From NCBI GenBank assembly GCA_964635055.1, contig CAZWMT010000012.1, positions 62,001-126,000 on the forward strand: a DNA stretch of 64,000 nt. The letters are read 5' to 3'. The position numbers and the translations under genes were made by a program. The notes beneath the pieces are model-generated. The model saw nothing but the letters and a program-made list of their open reading frames with translations. It was not told the origin of the DNA and made no database searches. Shown one piece after another: positions 1-8,868 of the stretch (position 1 is its first letter; each line of letters begins with the position of its first letter). The DNA is from JAEUJM01 sp964635055 (GTDB lineage: Bacteria > Actinomycetota > Acidimicrobiia > Acidimicrobiales > DATDAH01).

Positions 1-2842
1 TGCCCGTGAGTGCGCCGGTGCTGTCGCGGGCGAGCGGCGGTCGATCCCCCACCTCCTTCGGGAAGAATGCCTCGGCAATCCACGACGACACCCGGGCCCG
101 GGCATTGGGCGAGTCCAGGTCGTCGCGCATCTTGATCAGGGCCTCCATCGCCGGGCGCGTTGGGTCCGTGCCCGTCACGAGTGCCGCTGCCTCACCGGGA
201 ACGATGCTGGCTATGCCCACCGCGACCATCCTGGCGAGGAGAAATGGCCAGGCGAGGCTGGCGAAGAGTTTCACGGTGCCGTTCGTCAGTGCATCGACGG
301 TCATGCCCTCGATGATGCCGGACGGTAGGTCATACCGAGCCGTGGGGGGTCCCTGGGTGACCACTCCTTCACTGTCCTCCGAGCTACCAGCACCGAACGA
401 GACGCCGATCGCGGCGGGCCATGTCCTCGCCCCGGGCGACCCGGTGATCTGGACCGAGTCCATGTCGACGTGGGTGTAGCAGGAGGCGATGGGGCCGGAC
501 ACCTCCTCGGTGGCGTGGTTGAACAGTTCCATGGCCCGTTCGCACTGCCGTTTTCCGAGTATCTCCATGCGAACGATGTCGCCCGCCAGCACCTCGGGGA
601 GCATCCCGCGCTTCCCGCCGATCGGCACCGAGCCCGAGTTCACCCAGTTGGCGTCGAGAACCACATTGCCCGAGATGTCGCCCGCGTTCGCATTGCCGAA
701 GGCAGCCACGAAGTTGGGCGAGCCCGGCATCCGGGATTCGAACTCCGCCTCGGCGTGACCCTTGCTGTCACCCGATACCTGGCTGTTGTACATGCCGAGG
801 CTGGTGGGGTGCACGGCGAACCAGTTGAGGGCGCCGATCGGTCGCGAGGTGCCGGCGTTGTCGACGTCGCGCTCGAACCGGAGCAGGAGCATCTCGCTGT
901 CGGTGGCGTAGGCGACCTCGGGGTGCGTCTCGAACTCGGCGTTCCGCTGGTAGGCCTTGACCGACCGGTTGCCTCCGCAACCGACGACATCACCGGAGTT
1001 GACGAGGATCCGTCCCGGGTACATGTCGAGCTCGGCGGCCCTGATGGCCAGGACGATCCCCTCGACGATCGTGTCGAAGACCAATTGGTCGAAACCGCCG
1101 GACGTGTAGTTGTAGAGGAAGTAGTGCGAGTACCCTCCCGGACCGGAATGGGTGTGGGTTCCGCTGATCAATATGTTGTCGGGGCGGTACGTGACCGAAG
1201 GGTTGGCGGCGTTGAGGCGCTCGACAACGGCTGACTTCACCGCCTGGGTGCACGTCCAGATGTCGGCAACGACGATGACGACACGGTGCGGAACCGCTGC
1301 TGCGGTGTTCTCCTCGATGACGAAGGCGCGTGCGAAGAGCTTCGACTGGGGGACGCCGGCGGTCCGCTGTTCGGTGTAGGCGAACCCGGCCATTCCCAAT
1401 CCCGGCCGGTAGTCCGTCACGTCGTGCTTGGCCGCGCCGAACCGGTACTCGCTGAACATGCTCCTCAACCGCACGCCCGCTTCGATCGGCATGGTCGCGC
1501 ACCCATTGGCGTTCGAGGCCTGCAGTACGTACTGGCCCTCCCACCGGCGCGTGCACGGGATCGGCACCTCACGGAGGCCGCGTGACGGCAGGAGCCCTGC
1601 GATCTCGTTCAACTCGTGCGGATTCTGCGATCCGGGCACCGAGCGGCGGATGATCCTCACCTCGTCAGCGTTACTCACGTCCCAGTGAAGGGTGACCGAG
1701 CCGTGCGGGGGCTTCCAAGCCGTCTCATCGACCCAGAACTGGTCGATTCTCGGTGGGCCCGCCCGCAGCAGGTTGAGTCCGTCGGGTTGCGGCGCCGCTC
1801 CGGGGAGTGCCCGGTTCCTGGCCAGCTCGGCCGCCGCCGCATGATTGAAGATCCCGAGGCCGACCGCAGCTCCGCGAGATCCGAACAGGTCGCCGAGCAC
1901 GCCGGCGGCATCGGCCGCCGCTCCCGCGAGACTGCCCGCCGAACAGCCCGCGGTGGCCGTCAGCGGAGTCGGCAGGGCGAAGAAGCCCACCGGCCCTGAG
2001 ACGATGTCCTCCGGGATGTCGATGGTGAAGGTGCCGCTGTCACGCCACGTCACGAAGCGCCCTGGGTCGAACTGCTTCACGGAGCGGTGGACGGCACCCC
2101 CGCCGACCGTCGGGAGACTGACGACGATCTCGCCCAGGTCCGGCGGTTGGACCGGACCGAAGTCCCGATAGCTGATGGTCAGTCGACCATTACCGCAGAC
2201 GGGGCTCGGATCGAGTCCGACGACCCGGCCGATCGGCCTGACCCGATCCAGCCACGCGCTCTCGTCGGCCGCGGCACCGCCGCAATCGGCGAAGGTCTGC
2301 AACAAGCCCCACAGCGCGGTGTCTCGCGCCAATTCCAGGAGGTCGGGTACGTCCGGAACGTCGAACAGGGGGGGTTCAGGGAACCCCGCTGGTTCAGGGC
2401 TGTCGTCCTGGAAGGGCGTCCGAACGGCTGCGGCCGCAGGGTCACCGCTGAAGGCGACGTGAAGGACGGAACCCGGTGTCCAGTCGGCTGGAACACGAGC
2501 GCCGGCCAGCAACGCGTGAGCGCTGACGTCGATGACACGCAACCCCGTCTCCGCGGCGTCCCGAATCTGCGCGTCGGTCGGTTCCGGCCGGCCGGCACTG
2601 AGCCGCTCACCCTGGTCGACGAGCTCGGTCGGCATGCGCCCGAGCCAATCGATGACCGGCTGCGCCTGTTCACGGTTCGAGGCGATCGCGTCGGGATCGG
2701 ACGCATCCAAGTGGCTCGGGTCGAAGGTGTTGACCGCGTCCAGCGCCTCGATGCCCTCCGGGCTCCGCGTGAACCGCCGCTGTTCCCTGACGAAGTCTCG
2801 AATCACCGGCCCCAGGTCTGGTGAAGCATCGCCTTCTGGCAT
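1..2842 (-). CDS. Neutral/alkaline ceramidase-family protein, 3' end cut by window edge
   Basis: The reverse strand reads open from ATG at 2842 to the left edge (about 947 residues, no stop reached). From about residue 463 it matches the neutral ceramidase family: a GAAKHDVTD start, then THTHSGPGGYSHYF (near 1170), the conserved zinc-ligand stretch, and FGNANAGDISGN (near 690), which aligns with the region holding the catalytic serine. Family enzymes hydrolyse N-acyl linkages of ceramides and are usually secreted. Two things are odd. The catalytic part is preceded by about 460 residues of unrecognised sequence, the last 90 of which look like an Ig/fibronectin-type fold. The N-terminus (MPEGDASPDLGP...) shows no signal peptide. 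The family call is confident; substrate and location are not known. Confidence 0.82.
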   Translation of the reverse strand, partial: MPEGDASPDLGPVIRDFVREQRRFTRSPEGIEALDAVNTFDPSHLDASDPDAIASNREQAQPVIDWLGRMPTELVDQGERLSAGRPEPTDAQIRDAAETGLRVIDVSAHALLAGARVPADWTPGSVLHVAFSGDPAAAAVRTPFQDDSPEPAGFPEPPLFDVPDVPDLLELARDTALWGLLQTFADCGGAAADESAWLDRVRPIGRVVGLDPSPVCGNGRLTISYRDFGPVQPPDLGEIVVSLPTVGGGAVHRSVKQFDPGRFVTWRDSGTFTIDIPEDIVSGPVGFFALPTPLTATAGCSAGSLAGAAADAAGVLGDLFGSRGAAVGLGIFNHAAAAELARNRALPGAAPQPDGLNLLRAGPPRIDQFWVDETAWKPPHGSVTLHWDVSNADEVRIIRRSVPGSQNPHELNEIAGLLPSRGLREVPIPCTRRWEGQYVLQASNANGCATMPIEAGVRLRSMFSEYRFGAAKHDVTDYRPGLGMAGFAYTEQRTAGVPQSKLFARAFVIEENTAAAVPHRVVIVVADIWTCTQAVKSAVVERLNAANPSVTYRPDNILISGTHTHSGPGGYSHYFLYNYTSGGFDQLVFDTIVEGIVLAIRAAELDMYPGRILVNSGDVVGCGGNRSVKAYQRNAEFETHPEVAYATDSEMLLLRFERDVDNAGTSRPIGALNWFAVHPTSLGMYNSQVSGDSKGHAEAEFESRMPGSPNFVAAFGNANAGDISGNVVLDANWVNSGSVPIGGKRGMLPEVLAGDIVRMEILGKRQCERAMELFNHATEEVSGPIASCYTHVDMDSVQITGSPGARTWPAAIGVSFGAGSSEDSEGVVTQGPPTARYDLPSGIIEGMTVDALTNGTVKLFASLAWPFLLARMVAVGIASIVPGEAAALVTGTDPTRPAMEALIKMRDDLDSPNARARVSSWIAEAFFPKEVGDRPPLARDSTGALTG

Positions 2843-2917
2843 CGTCCCGCCCCCTGGTTCCCCGCCTCGCCCCGACCGCTCCGCGCGACCCTAACCACCC
2901 CTACTTCGTCATGCGGC

Positions 2918-4390
2918 TCAAACAGGCAGTCTCAGCGTGAAGCGGGCGCCGCCGCTCGTCCCGTCGACCTCGGGGGGCAGGTTCTCGACGCTGGCCTCGC
3001 CGCCGTGGGCGGCGGCGATGGCGGCGACGATCGAGAGGCCCAGTCCCGCGCCGGTGCCGACACGTGACTCGTCGGCCCGCCAGAAGCGGTCGAACACCCG
3101 CTCGTGGTCCTCGCCGGCGATGCCGGGGCCGTGGTCGCGCACGGTCACCACGCCGCGGCCGCCCTCGAGCCGGGCCCCCACCTCGATGGGCGTGCCCTCG
3201 GGCGTGTGGGTGCGGGCGTTGGCCACCAGGTTGGTGATGGCCTGGCGCAGCTGGTCGCGGTCGCCGTGGACCACCACCGGCGCCGGCGCGTCGAGCGTGA
3301 CCTGTCGGTCGGGGGCCGCGGCCACCGCGTCGCTGCACGCGTCGGCAGCCAGCACCGACAGGTCGACCGGCGCCGACTCGATGGCCCGGGTCTCGTCGAG
3401 GCGGGCCAGCATCAGCAGGTCCTCGACCAGGCCCTTCATGCGGGCCGACTCCTCCTCGATGCGGCGCAGGATGATGGGTAGGTCGATCTCCTGGGCACCC
3501 TCGGGCCGGTCCTGGCCCAGCCGGAAGAGCTCGGCGAAGCCCTGGATGGAAGTGAGCGGCGTGCGCAGCTCGTGGGAGGCGTCGGCGAGGAACTGGCGCA
3601 ACCGGCGCTCGGTGGCGTCGCGCTCGGCGAACGAGGCCTCCAGCTCGCCCAGCATGGTGTTGAGGGCCAGGCCCAGCTCGCCCACCTCGCTGGTGTGGTC
3701 GGCCGGCTCGACCCGCTGCGACAGGTCGCCGGCGGTGATGGAGTGGGCCTTGGTGGCCATGCGCTCGAGGGGCTGCAGGCCTCGGCGGAGGATGAACCAC
3801 GAGCCCGACGCCAGCAGCGCCAGCAGCGTCGCGGCCGCCAGCAACTCGATGAGCAGCAGCCGGTGCAGCGACTCGGTCACCTCGGTCATCGGGATCGCGA
3901 CGACCGACACGCGGCCGGGCGCGCCGTCGACCGGTCCGGCGAACACCCGCCATCGCGTCGACCCTTCGACCGACCCCGTCTCGAACACGCGGCTGCCCGC
4001 CCCGGAGAGGCCGAGGTCGTCGGGGATGTCGGGCTGCGCCGCGTCGTCCGACAGCTGGACCGCCGTGAGCACGGTGCCATCCGACGACCTCAGCTCGCCG
4101 TAGGTCCCCGTGGGCGCCACCACCGGCGGCTGGGGATGGTTCGGGTCGCCGGGCTGGTCGCCGAACGACCCGGCGCCGTCGTCGCCGTCCCCGAACTGGC
4201 CGCCGCCGGCGCCGCCGCCCAACTGCTCGAAGAGGCTGACGGTGACCGGGACGACCGACGATCGCAGTTGCTCGTCGAGGCTGTCGTACTGCGACCGGGC
4301 GTAGAGCGTGTAGGTGGAGAACCCGAAGATGACCAGCCCCACCGCGGCGAGGGCGGTGAGGGCCAGCGTGAGGCGGACGCGCAGCTTCAT
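2918..4390 (-). CDS. Membrane sensor histidine kinase (HAMP-HisKA-HATPase)
   Basis: About 490 residues. TM1 lies at about residues 7-27, followed by an extracytoplasmic region rich in Gly/Asp, TM2 (LLLIELLAAATLLALL) at about 165-190 and a HAMP segment. The phospho-acceptor box FLADASHELRTPLTSI is near residue 272. The ATP-binding domain has an N box (NLVANA), G1 (DHGPGIA) and G2 (GTGAGLGLSI). ATG 4390 is chosen over an in-frame GTG at 4399 because a G-rich Shine-Dalgarno stretch precedes it. The gene has no adjacent regulator. The nearest OmpR-type regulator (7011-7730) is divergent and separated by two glycan genes, so pairing is inferred. The signal sensed is unknown. Confidence 0.93.
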   Translation of the reverse strand: MKLRVRLTLALTALAAVGLVIFGFSTYTLYARSQYDSLDEQLRSSVVPVTVSLFEQLGGGAGGGQFGDGDDGAGSFGDQPGDPNHPQPPVVAPTGTYGELRSSDGTVLTAVQLSDDAAQPDIPDDLGLSGAGSRVFETGSVEGSTRWRVFAGPVDGAPGRVSVVAIPMTEVTESLHRLLLIELLAAATLLALLASGSWFILRRGLQPLERMATKAHSITAGDLSQRVEPADHTSEVGELGLALNTMLGELEASFAERDATERRLRQFLADASHELRTPLTSIQGFAELFRLGQDRPEGAQEIDLPIILRRIEEESARMKGLVEDLLMLARLDETRAIESAPVDLSVLAADACSDAVAAAPDRQVTLDAPAPVVVHGDRDQLRQAITNLVANARTHTPEGTPIEVGARLEGGRGVVTVRDHGPGIAGEDHERVFDRFWRADESRVGTGAGLGLSIVAAIAAAHGGEASVENLPPEVDGTSGGARFTLRLPV

Positions 4391-4399
4391 CGCCCCCAC

Positions 4400-4785
4400 C
4401 CTCGTGGGCGAGCCGGCGGAGGGGTTATCACGACACAGATCCTGACTGATCCACCGACGGGTTCGCGGTTCTGGGCGCGCACGGGGACCGTGCGGTGATC
4501 CCGGCCCCGGTGCTCACGGGGAGTGACCGACGGCGAGGACGCCCCCGTTCTCGAGGCAATAGCCCCCGGAAAGCGATGGCCATTGCCTCGAGAATCGGCT
4601 GGCGGAGGGGTGGCGGGCACGGAGCGTGAGCTCAGCGTCCGAGGGCTCGCCGCGCTGGCACCCCTGAGCCACACAGCGGGATCAGTGCACCACGAAGCGT
4701 GGTGTTCGGACCGCGCGACGACCCGTCGGCTCGATCGGGATGGAGCATCGCAATGCATCGGATCCACGAGCAGCCGCCGACCGGC
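4400..4785. other. Intergenic region with two hairpins, no gene seen
   Basis: No convincing coding frame. It lies between the 3' end of the GtrA gene and the start of the histidine kinase gene, so it should hold the terminator of the former and the promoter of the latter. Besides the large inverted repeat at 4548-4594 there is a small hairpin with 7-base arms, CACCACG (4688-4694) and CGTGGTG (4698-4704). Confidence 0.6.
4548..4594. terminator. 13-base perfect inverted repeat, likely T-less terminator
   Basis: Arms TTCTCGAGGCAAT (4548-4560) and its exact complement (4582-4594) are separated by 21 bases. It lies downstream of the GT2/GtrA pair and has no T run. The core CGAGGCAATGGC, read on the reverse strand, recurs in the hairpin at 22824-22862, so the two may belong to one dispersed palindrome family. 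The terminator role is inferred from position. Confidence 0.5.
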
Positions 4786-5487
4786 TCAGGCGGCTTCGTC
4801 GCGCGGGGTTACCGCGCCACACGACGCGACCCTGACATCAGGCGCCGCCGCGACCTCTGTGGTCGCCGCGACGCCGGCACCCGTCGCCGCGACCGCGGCC
4901 GGCGCGTCGATGCGGCTCGGCGGCACGGTCACGGCCCGACGGCCGGCACCGGGCGCCCGGTGGGCGAACAGCACCCGGTCGAGCACCACGAACTGGGCGA
5001 CCCAGAGGGTTCCGAAGGCGGCCACGTTGGCCACCTCGATCACGGCGGTGCGCCAGAAGGCATCCAGGCCGGCGCCGGTGGCCCAGTGACCGGCCGCGCT
5101 CACCAGCAGCGTGGACAGGGTGAGGCCCGCGAACGACATCACGCAGAACGGGCCGACCTCGCCGGCGAGCGAGCGGCGCCCGGTGCGACCCCAGACCCAG
5201 CGGCGATTCAGCTCGAACGAGGGCACCGTGCCCACCGAGGTGGCCACCACGTTGGCCCAACCGGGCGAGAGGGTGTTCGTCGCGACCAGCGCGCCCAGCA
5301 CGGTCATGCTGGTCAGCGTGGCCACGCACGACGTGGCGCCGTAGCGGACCCACTGGAACAGCCGCTCGACATGGCGGCGCTCGAGCCGCAGCCGCTCGGC
5401 CACGCGGTCGACGAGCCGGTGGATCGCGGAGGCGCCGCCGGCGGACGCACCACACACGGTCAGGCCGGCGCCGCCGTCGAAGGTCAC
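4786..5487 (-). CDS. GtrA-like polytopic membrane protein
   Basis: 233 residues. The core from about residue 45 (LFQWVRYGATSCVATLTSMTV) to about 180 has four hydrophobic segments and the polar FELNRRWVW motif of the GtrA family. Members are small membrane proteins thought to help move polyprenyl-linked sugars across the membrane for surface glycosylation. The start is GTG at 5487, giving a GTGA overlap with the stop of the upstream glycosyltransferase (translational coupling); a longer open frame to 5826 is out of phase with real coding. The C-terminal 50 residues are Ala/Val-rich and unrelated to the family. It probably acts with the GT2 protein upstream. Confidence 0.85.
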   Translation of the reverse strand: MTFDGGAGLTVCGASAGGASAIHRLVDRVAERLRLERRHVERLFQWVRYGATSCVATLTSMTVLGALVATNTLSPGWANVVATSVGTVPSFELNRRWVWGRTGRRSLAGEVGPFCVMSFAGLTLSTLLVSAAGHWATGAGLDAFWRTAVIEVANVAAFGTLWVAQFVVLDRVLFAHRAPGAGRRAVTVPPSRIDAPAAVAATGAGVAATTEVAAAPDVRVASCGAVTPRDEAA

Positions 5488-6878
5488 GGCCGGCGCTCCG
5501 GCGCCAGCGCATCGGGCGCCGACACGATCCGGCGTGGGGCACCGACGGTCGCGGTCGCGGCCGCCGGGCCGGCCGGGCGGAACACCCAGCGGCGCAGCAG
5601 CAGGAACCGGCCGACCGCGGCCACGCCGTTCACCGCGGTCAGGACGATCAGCTGGGGGCCCAGCGTGGTGACGCCGGCCGCGGCCAGCACGCCGAGGGCG
5701 GCGAGGTCGAGGGCCAGCGGCAGTGCCGCGGCGGCAGCGCCGGCGAGCACGTGGCGGCGGCGGTCGCTGCGCCCGCTGAGCGAGAAGGTGAGGCGCCGGT
5801 TGGCCGCGGTGTTCACCAGCGAGCACAGCCCGAAGGCGACGATCAGTGCCGCGACCGCGCCGATCGGCCCCACCAGCAGGCTGAACAGCACCGCGAACAC
5901 GACGGTGCTCACCAGGCCGATCGACGCGAAGCGCACCAACTGCGCGCTCAGCGCCGGCCGGGCGGCCTCCAAGCCGCTGGGGGTGGGCGCCAACAGGCCG
6001 GCGGACAGGGTCACCTCGCCGCGGGCCATGCGCTTGGCCATCCGCCAGATGCCGAGCAGGTCGTCACGGGCGGTGCTGACCACGTCGACGCGGGAGTCGG
6101 GGTCGTCCACCCAGTCCACCGGCACCTCGTGGATGCGCAGGCCGTTGGCTTCGGCCAGCACCAGGAGCTCGGTGTCGAAGAACCAGCCCTGGTCCTCCAC
6201 CATCGGCAGCAGGGCCCGGGCCACGTCGCTGCGCACGGCCTTGAAGCCGCACTGGGCGTCGGAGAACCCGTTGTGCAGCGTGGCCCGCAGCAACAGGTTG
6301 TAGGTGCGCGAGATCGCCTCGCGCTTGGGGCCCCGCACGATGCGGGACCCCGGCGCGAGGCGGGTGCCGATGGCCACGTCGCTGTGGCCCGACACGAGCG
6401 GGGCGACCAGGGGCAGGAGCGCGTCGAGGTCGGTCGACAGGTCCACGTCCATGTAGGCCACCACCGGGGCGGGGCTGGCGGTCCAGGCCGCACGGAGCGC
6501 CCGACCGCGACCTTTGGCGTCGAGGTGCACGGCCTGCACGCCGTCGAGCTCGTAGGCCAGTCGGCAGGCGAGGGACCAGGTGTTGTCGATGCTGGCGTTG
6601 TCGGCCACGGTGATCAACCACGGCAAGGGGAAGGCGTCGGACAAGTACGCGTGCAGGCGCCGGATCGACGCCTCGAGCCCGGCCTCCTCGTTGTACACGG
6701 GCACGACCACCTCGACCGCGGCGGTGCGACGGCGGCGCTCGTCGGCCAGCACCGACAGCAGGTCGCGCTCGGCGGCCACGCCGTCCCGCGGGGCGTGTCG
6801 GGCGGGCGGACGGGCGGCCGGTCCGGCGCCCGGGTCGGGGACGGAGGCGGGTGCGGGGGCGTCGGCGAGATCGGTCAT
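5484..6878 (-). CDS. GT2 glycosyltransferase fused to a GtrA domain (dolichyl-phosphate-mannose synthase-like)
   Basis: 464 residues from ATG 6878. ATG 6878 is preceded by GAAGG at good spacing; an in-frame GTG at 6911 lacks room for one. The N-terminal half is a GT-A fold: VEVVVPVYNEE, then the DXD-like AYMDVDLSTDLDALLP, and QCGFKA with an acidic pair at the usual site. This resembles polyprenyl-phosphate hexose synthases. The C-terminal part, from about residue 300 (LVRFASIGLVSTVVFAVLF), is a four-helix GtrA domain. It therefore likely charges a lipid carrier with a sugar and anchors it at the membrane. The downstream GtrA gene overlaps by four bases. The promoter shares the 6879-7010 spacer with the divergent response regulator. 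Confidence 0.9.
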   Translation of the reverse strand: MTDLADAPAPASVPDPGAGPAARPPARHAPRDGVAAERDLLSVLADERRRRTAAVEVVVPVYNEEAGLEASIRRLHAYLSDAFPLPWLITVADNASIDNTWSLACRLAYELDGVQAVHLDAKGRGRALRAAWTASPAPVVAYMDVDLSTDLDALLPLVAPLVSGHSDVAIGTRLAPGSRIVRGPKREAISRTYNLLLRATLHNGFSDAQCGFKAVRSDVARALLPMVEDQGWFFDTELLVLAEANGLRIHEVPVDWVDDPDSRVDVVSTARDDLLGIWRMAKRMARGEVTLSAGLLAPTPSGLEAARPALSAQLVRFASIGLVSTVVFAVLFSLLVGPIGAVAALIVAFGLCSLVNTAANRRLTFSLSGRSDRRRHVLAGAAAAALPLALDLAALGVLAAAGVTTLGPQLIVLTAVNGVAAVGRFLLLRRWVFRPAGPAAATATVGAPRRIVSAPDALAPERRP

Positions 6879-7010
6879 GGAGCCAACCTTCGGCTCGGTC
6901 GCTGGGGGCACCCTCTGGCGATCCTGGGAGTTCGCTCAGACTTCGCCGATTCCCGACGTCCCCTGCAGCGCCGCTCTACGGTGGCGGCAGTCCAGTCCGA
7001 GGAGCGGGCC

Positions 7011-7730
7011 GTGTCCGACCCCACAACCCCACCCACCATCCTCGTGGTCGACGACGAGGAGCACATCACCGAGCTGCTGTCCATGGGGCTCGGGATGAAC
7101 GGCTTCGCCGTCGAGCGGGCGTCGAACGGGCGCGAGGCCCTGGCCGCGGTCGACGCCGTGCGGCCCGACCTCATCGTGCTCGACGTGATGATGCCCGAGC
7201 TCGACGGCTTCGAGGTGGCCCGTCGCCTCCGCCAGGTCGAGGGCGCCGGCACGCGGGTGCCGATCATCTTCCTCACCGCCCGCGACACCACCGCCGACAA
7301 GGTGGAGGGCCTGCGCCTCGGCAGCGACGACTACGTCACCAAGCCCTTCAGCATCGAGGAGCTGGTCGAGCGGGTGAAGGCGGTGCTGCGCCGCTCCACC
7401 GGTGCCGGCCCGAGCGGCAGCAAGCTCAGCTACGCCGATCTGGAGCTCGACGAGGAGACCCGCGACGTGTGGCGGGCGGGCCGGCCGGTCGACCTCACCC
7501 CCACGGAGTACAAGCTGCTCCACTACCTGCTCTCCAACCCCCGCCGGGTGCTGACCCGCAACCAGATCCTCGAGCACGTGTGGGACTACACGTTCGAGGG
7601 CAACGCCAGCGTGCTCGAGACCTACATCTCCTACCTGCGCCAGAAGGTGGACGACGTCGACCCGCCCCTCATCCACACCGTGCGGGGCGTGGGCTACAGC
7701 CTGCGCCTCCCCCGCGACGCCACGGCCTGA
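7011..7730 (+). CDS. OmpR/PhoB-family response regulator
   Basis: 239 residues from GTG 7011, preceded by GAGGAGCG. The frame is open much further upstream, but only from here does it match the family. The receiver domain starts at TILVVDDEEH (acidic pair), has the phosphorylated Asp near residue 57 (LIVLDVMMPELDGF), the conserved Thr/Ser in FLTARD and Lys in YVTKPFS. The C-terminal winged helix has LTPTEYKLLHYLL and the usual ending SYLRQKVDD..IHTVRGVGYSLR. It binds DNA when phosphorylated. No kinase gene follows; the likely partner is the kinase at 2918-4390. The divergent position suggests control of the GT2/GtrA genes. Confidence 0.95.
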   Translation: MSDPTTPPTILVVDDEEHITELLSMGLGMNGFAVERASNGREALAAVDAVRPDLIVLDVMMPELDGFEVARRLRQVEGAGTRVPIIFLTARDTTADKVEGLRLGSDDYVTKPFSIEELVERVKAVLRRSTGAGPSGSKLSYADLELDEETRDVWRAGRPVDLTPTEYKLLHYLLSNPRRVLTRNQILEHVWDYTFEGNASVLETYISYLRQKVDDVDPPLIHTVRGVGYSLRLPRDATA

Positions 7731-7858
7731 TGACCCAGGACGCTCCTCCCGGAGACGGGCCCCGAGCCCACGGCGGGCGACGCCTCCGCCGGCCCGGTCG
7801 CGGTGAGTCGTCACCCGTCGCCCGCCCACCGTCCGGCGTTGGATCGCGGTCGTCATGA
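7730..7858 (+). CDS. Possible 42-codon coupled open frame after the response regulator
   Basis: The regulator's stop overlaps an ATG (TGATG at 7728-7732) that opens 42 codons ending in a TGA overlapping the next gene's ATG (ATGA at 7855-7858). The double overlap is what a translationally coupled gene looks like. The product (MTQDAPPGDGPRAHGG...) is basic and Pro/Arg-rich with no recognisable domain, and GC-rich DNA gives such frames by chance. This is the place where a kinase gene normally begins. Low confidence. Confidence 0.25.
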   Translation: MTQDAPPGDGPRAHGGRRLRRPGRGESSPVARPPSGVGSRSS

Positions 7859-8760
7859 CGCGCTGCCCGCACTGCACCCGGGACCTGCGCGAGGGCGCAC
7901 GCTTCTGTCCCAACTGCGGCGCGGCGGTTCCCGCTGCCGTGAAGGCCGCGAAGTCGACGGTCCCGGCAAGCCAACCCGAGGCCGACGCAGTTGCACCCGA
8001 GGGTGAAGGTGATGCGTCCAGGACCATGCCGCTCGCCGTGGCCGTCGCCATCGTGGCCGTCGTCCTCGTCGTGATCGTCGCCGGCGCCGTCGTCTTCGTC
8101 AACGCGTCCGACTCCGACACCGCGGCGCCCGCGGGCGCCGACGCCGCGGCGGCTGATCCACGAACCGGGCCCGCCACCAGCAGCTCGCCTTCGGGAGGGC
8201 CGGCGCCGGCCACGAGCAGCACCCTGGCGCCCACGACCACGACGGCAGCCCCGACCGCCACGTCGGCGTCCCCGCCGGGCCCGTTGACCCCCGTCTCCGC
8301 CTCGGCGTCCTCGGAGCAGAGCGGCGTCAACTCGATCTGCACCGACGAGTTCTTCACCTTCCCGGCGCGCAACGCGATCGACGGCTCCGAGCAGACCGGG
8401 TGGGGGACCGCCCCCGACGACGGCACCGGCGAGCGCCTCACGGTCGACTTCGGCCGGACGGTTCACCTGACCTCCGTGGGCGCCACGCCGGGCTACACCA
8501 AGATCGGGCCGAACGCCGACATCGACTGCCAGTCCGAGACGCGCTTCTACGACAACCGGGTGGTCACCAGCGCACGCTGGACCTTCGACGGCGGTCAGTC
8601 CGTCGTGCAGGACTTCTCCTTCACGCCGACGATCCAGCCCTTCAGCGTCGACGTCGACACCCGGCGGGTGACCTTCGAGATCCTGGGCACGGTGCCGGGC
8701 GGCGGGCCCGACACCGACAGCGACACCATCATCTCCGAGGTCCGGTTCGAGGGCTACTGA
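7855..8760 (+). CDS. Zinc-ribbon, single-TM protein with C-terminal discoidin-like domain
   Basis: 301 residues. The N-terminus has a zinc ribbon (CPHC at residues 4-7, CPNC about 14 residues later), then one TM helix at about 60-82 (LAVAVAIVAVVLVVIVAGAV), a Ser/Thr/Pro/Ala linker to about 140, and a C-terminal domain of about 160 residues. That domain (NAIDGSEQTGWGTAPDDGTGE, then LTVDFG) reads like the discoidin/F5-8-type-C-like domains that bind sugars outside the cell. The expected layout is a cytoplasmic ribbon with an external binding domain. It overlaps the short frame upstream by four bases and so may be co-transcribed with the response regulator. The ligand is unknown. Confidence 0.8.
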   Translation: MTRCPHCTRDLREGARFCPNCGAAVPAAVKAAKSTVPASQPEADAVAPEGEGDASRTMPLAVAVAIVAVVLVVIVAGAVVFVNASDSDTAAPAGADAAAADPRTGPATSSSPSGGPAPATSSTLAPTTTTAAPTATSASPPGPLTPVSASASSEQSGVNSICTDEFFTFPARNAIDGSEQTGWGTAPDDGTGERLTVDFGRTVHLTSVGATPGYTKIGPNADIDCQSETRFYDNRVVTSARWTFDGGQSVVQDFSFTPTIQPFSVDVDTRRVTFEILGTVPGGGPDTDSDTIISEVRFEGY

Positions 8761-8868
8761 GGCGCCGCGGTCTCGGTGGCCCCGTGCCCGGGGACACCGC
8801 CGGCTCGCCCCGCGGTAGCGTCTCGCCGGACGGCGCCGCTGAGCGCCCGTCGGGAACGGGAGGTCCGG

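Noticed and set aside
720..740. GATTCGAAC motif like a tRNA T-loop on the minus strand
   Set aside because: It lies inside the ceramidase coding frame (EAEFESR) and no acceptor stem or anticodon arm can be drawn around it.
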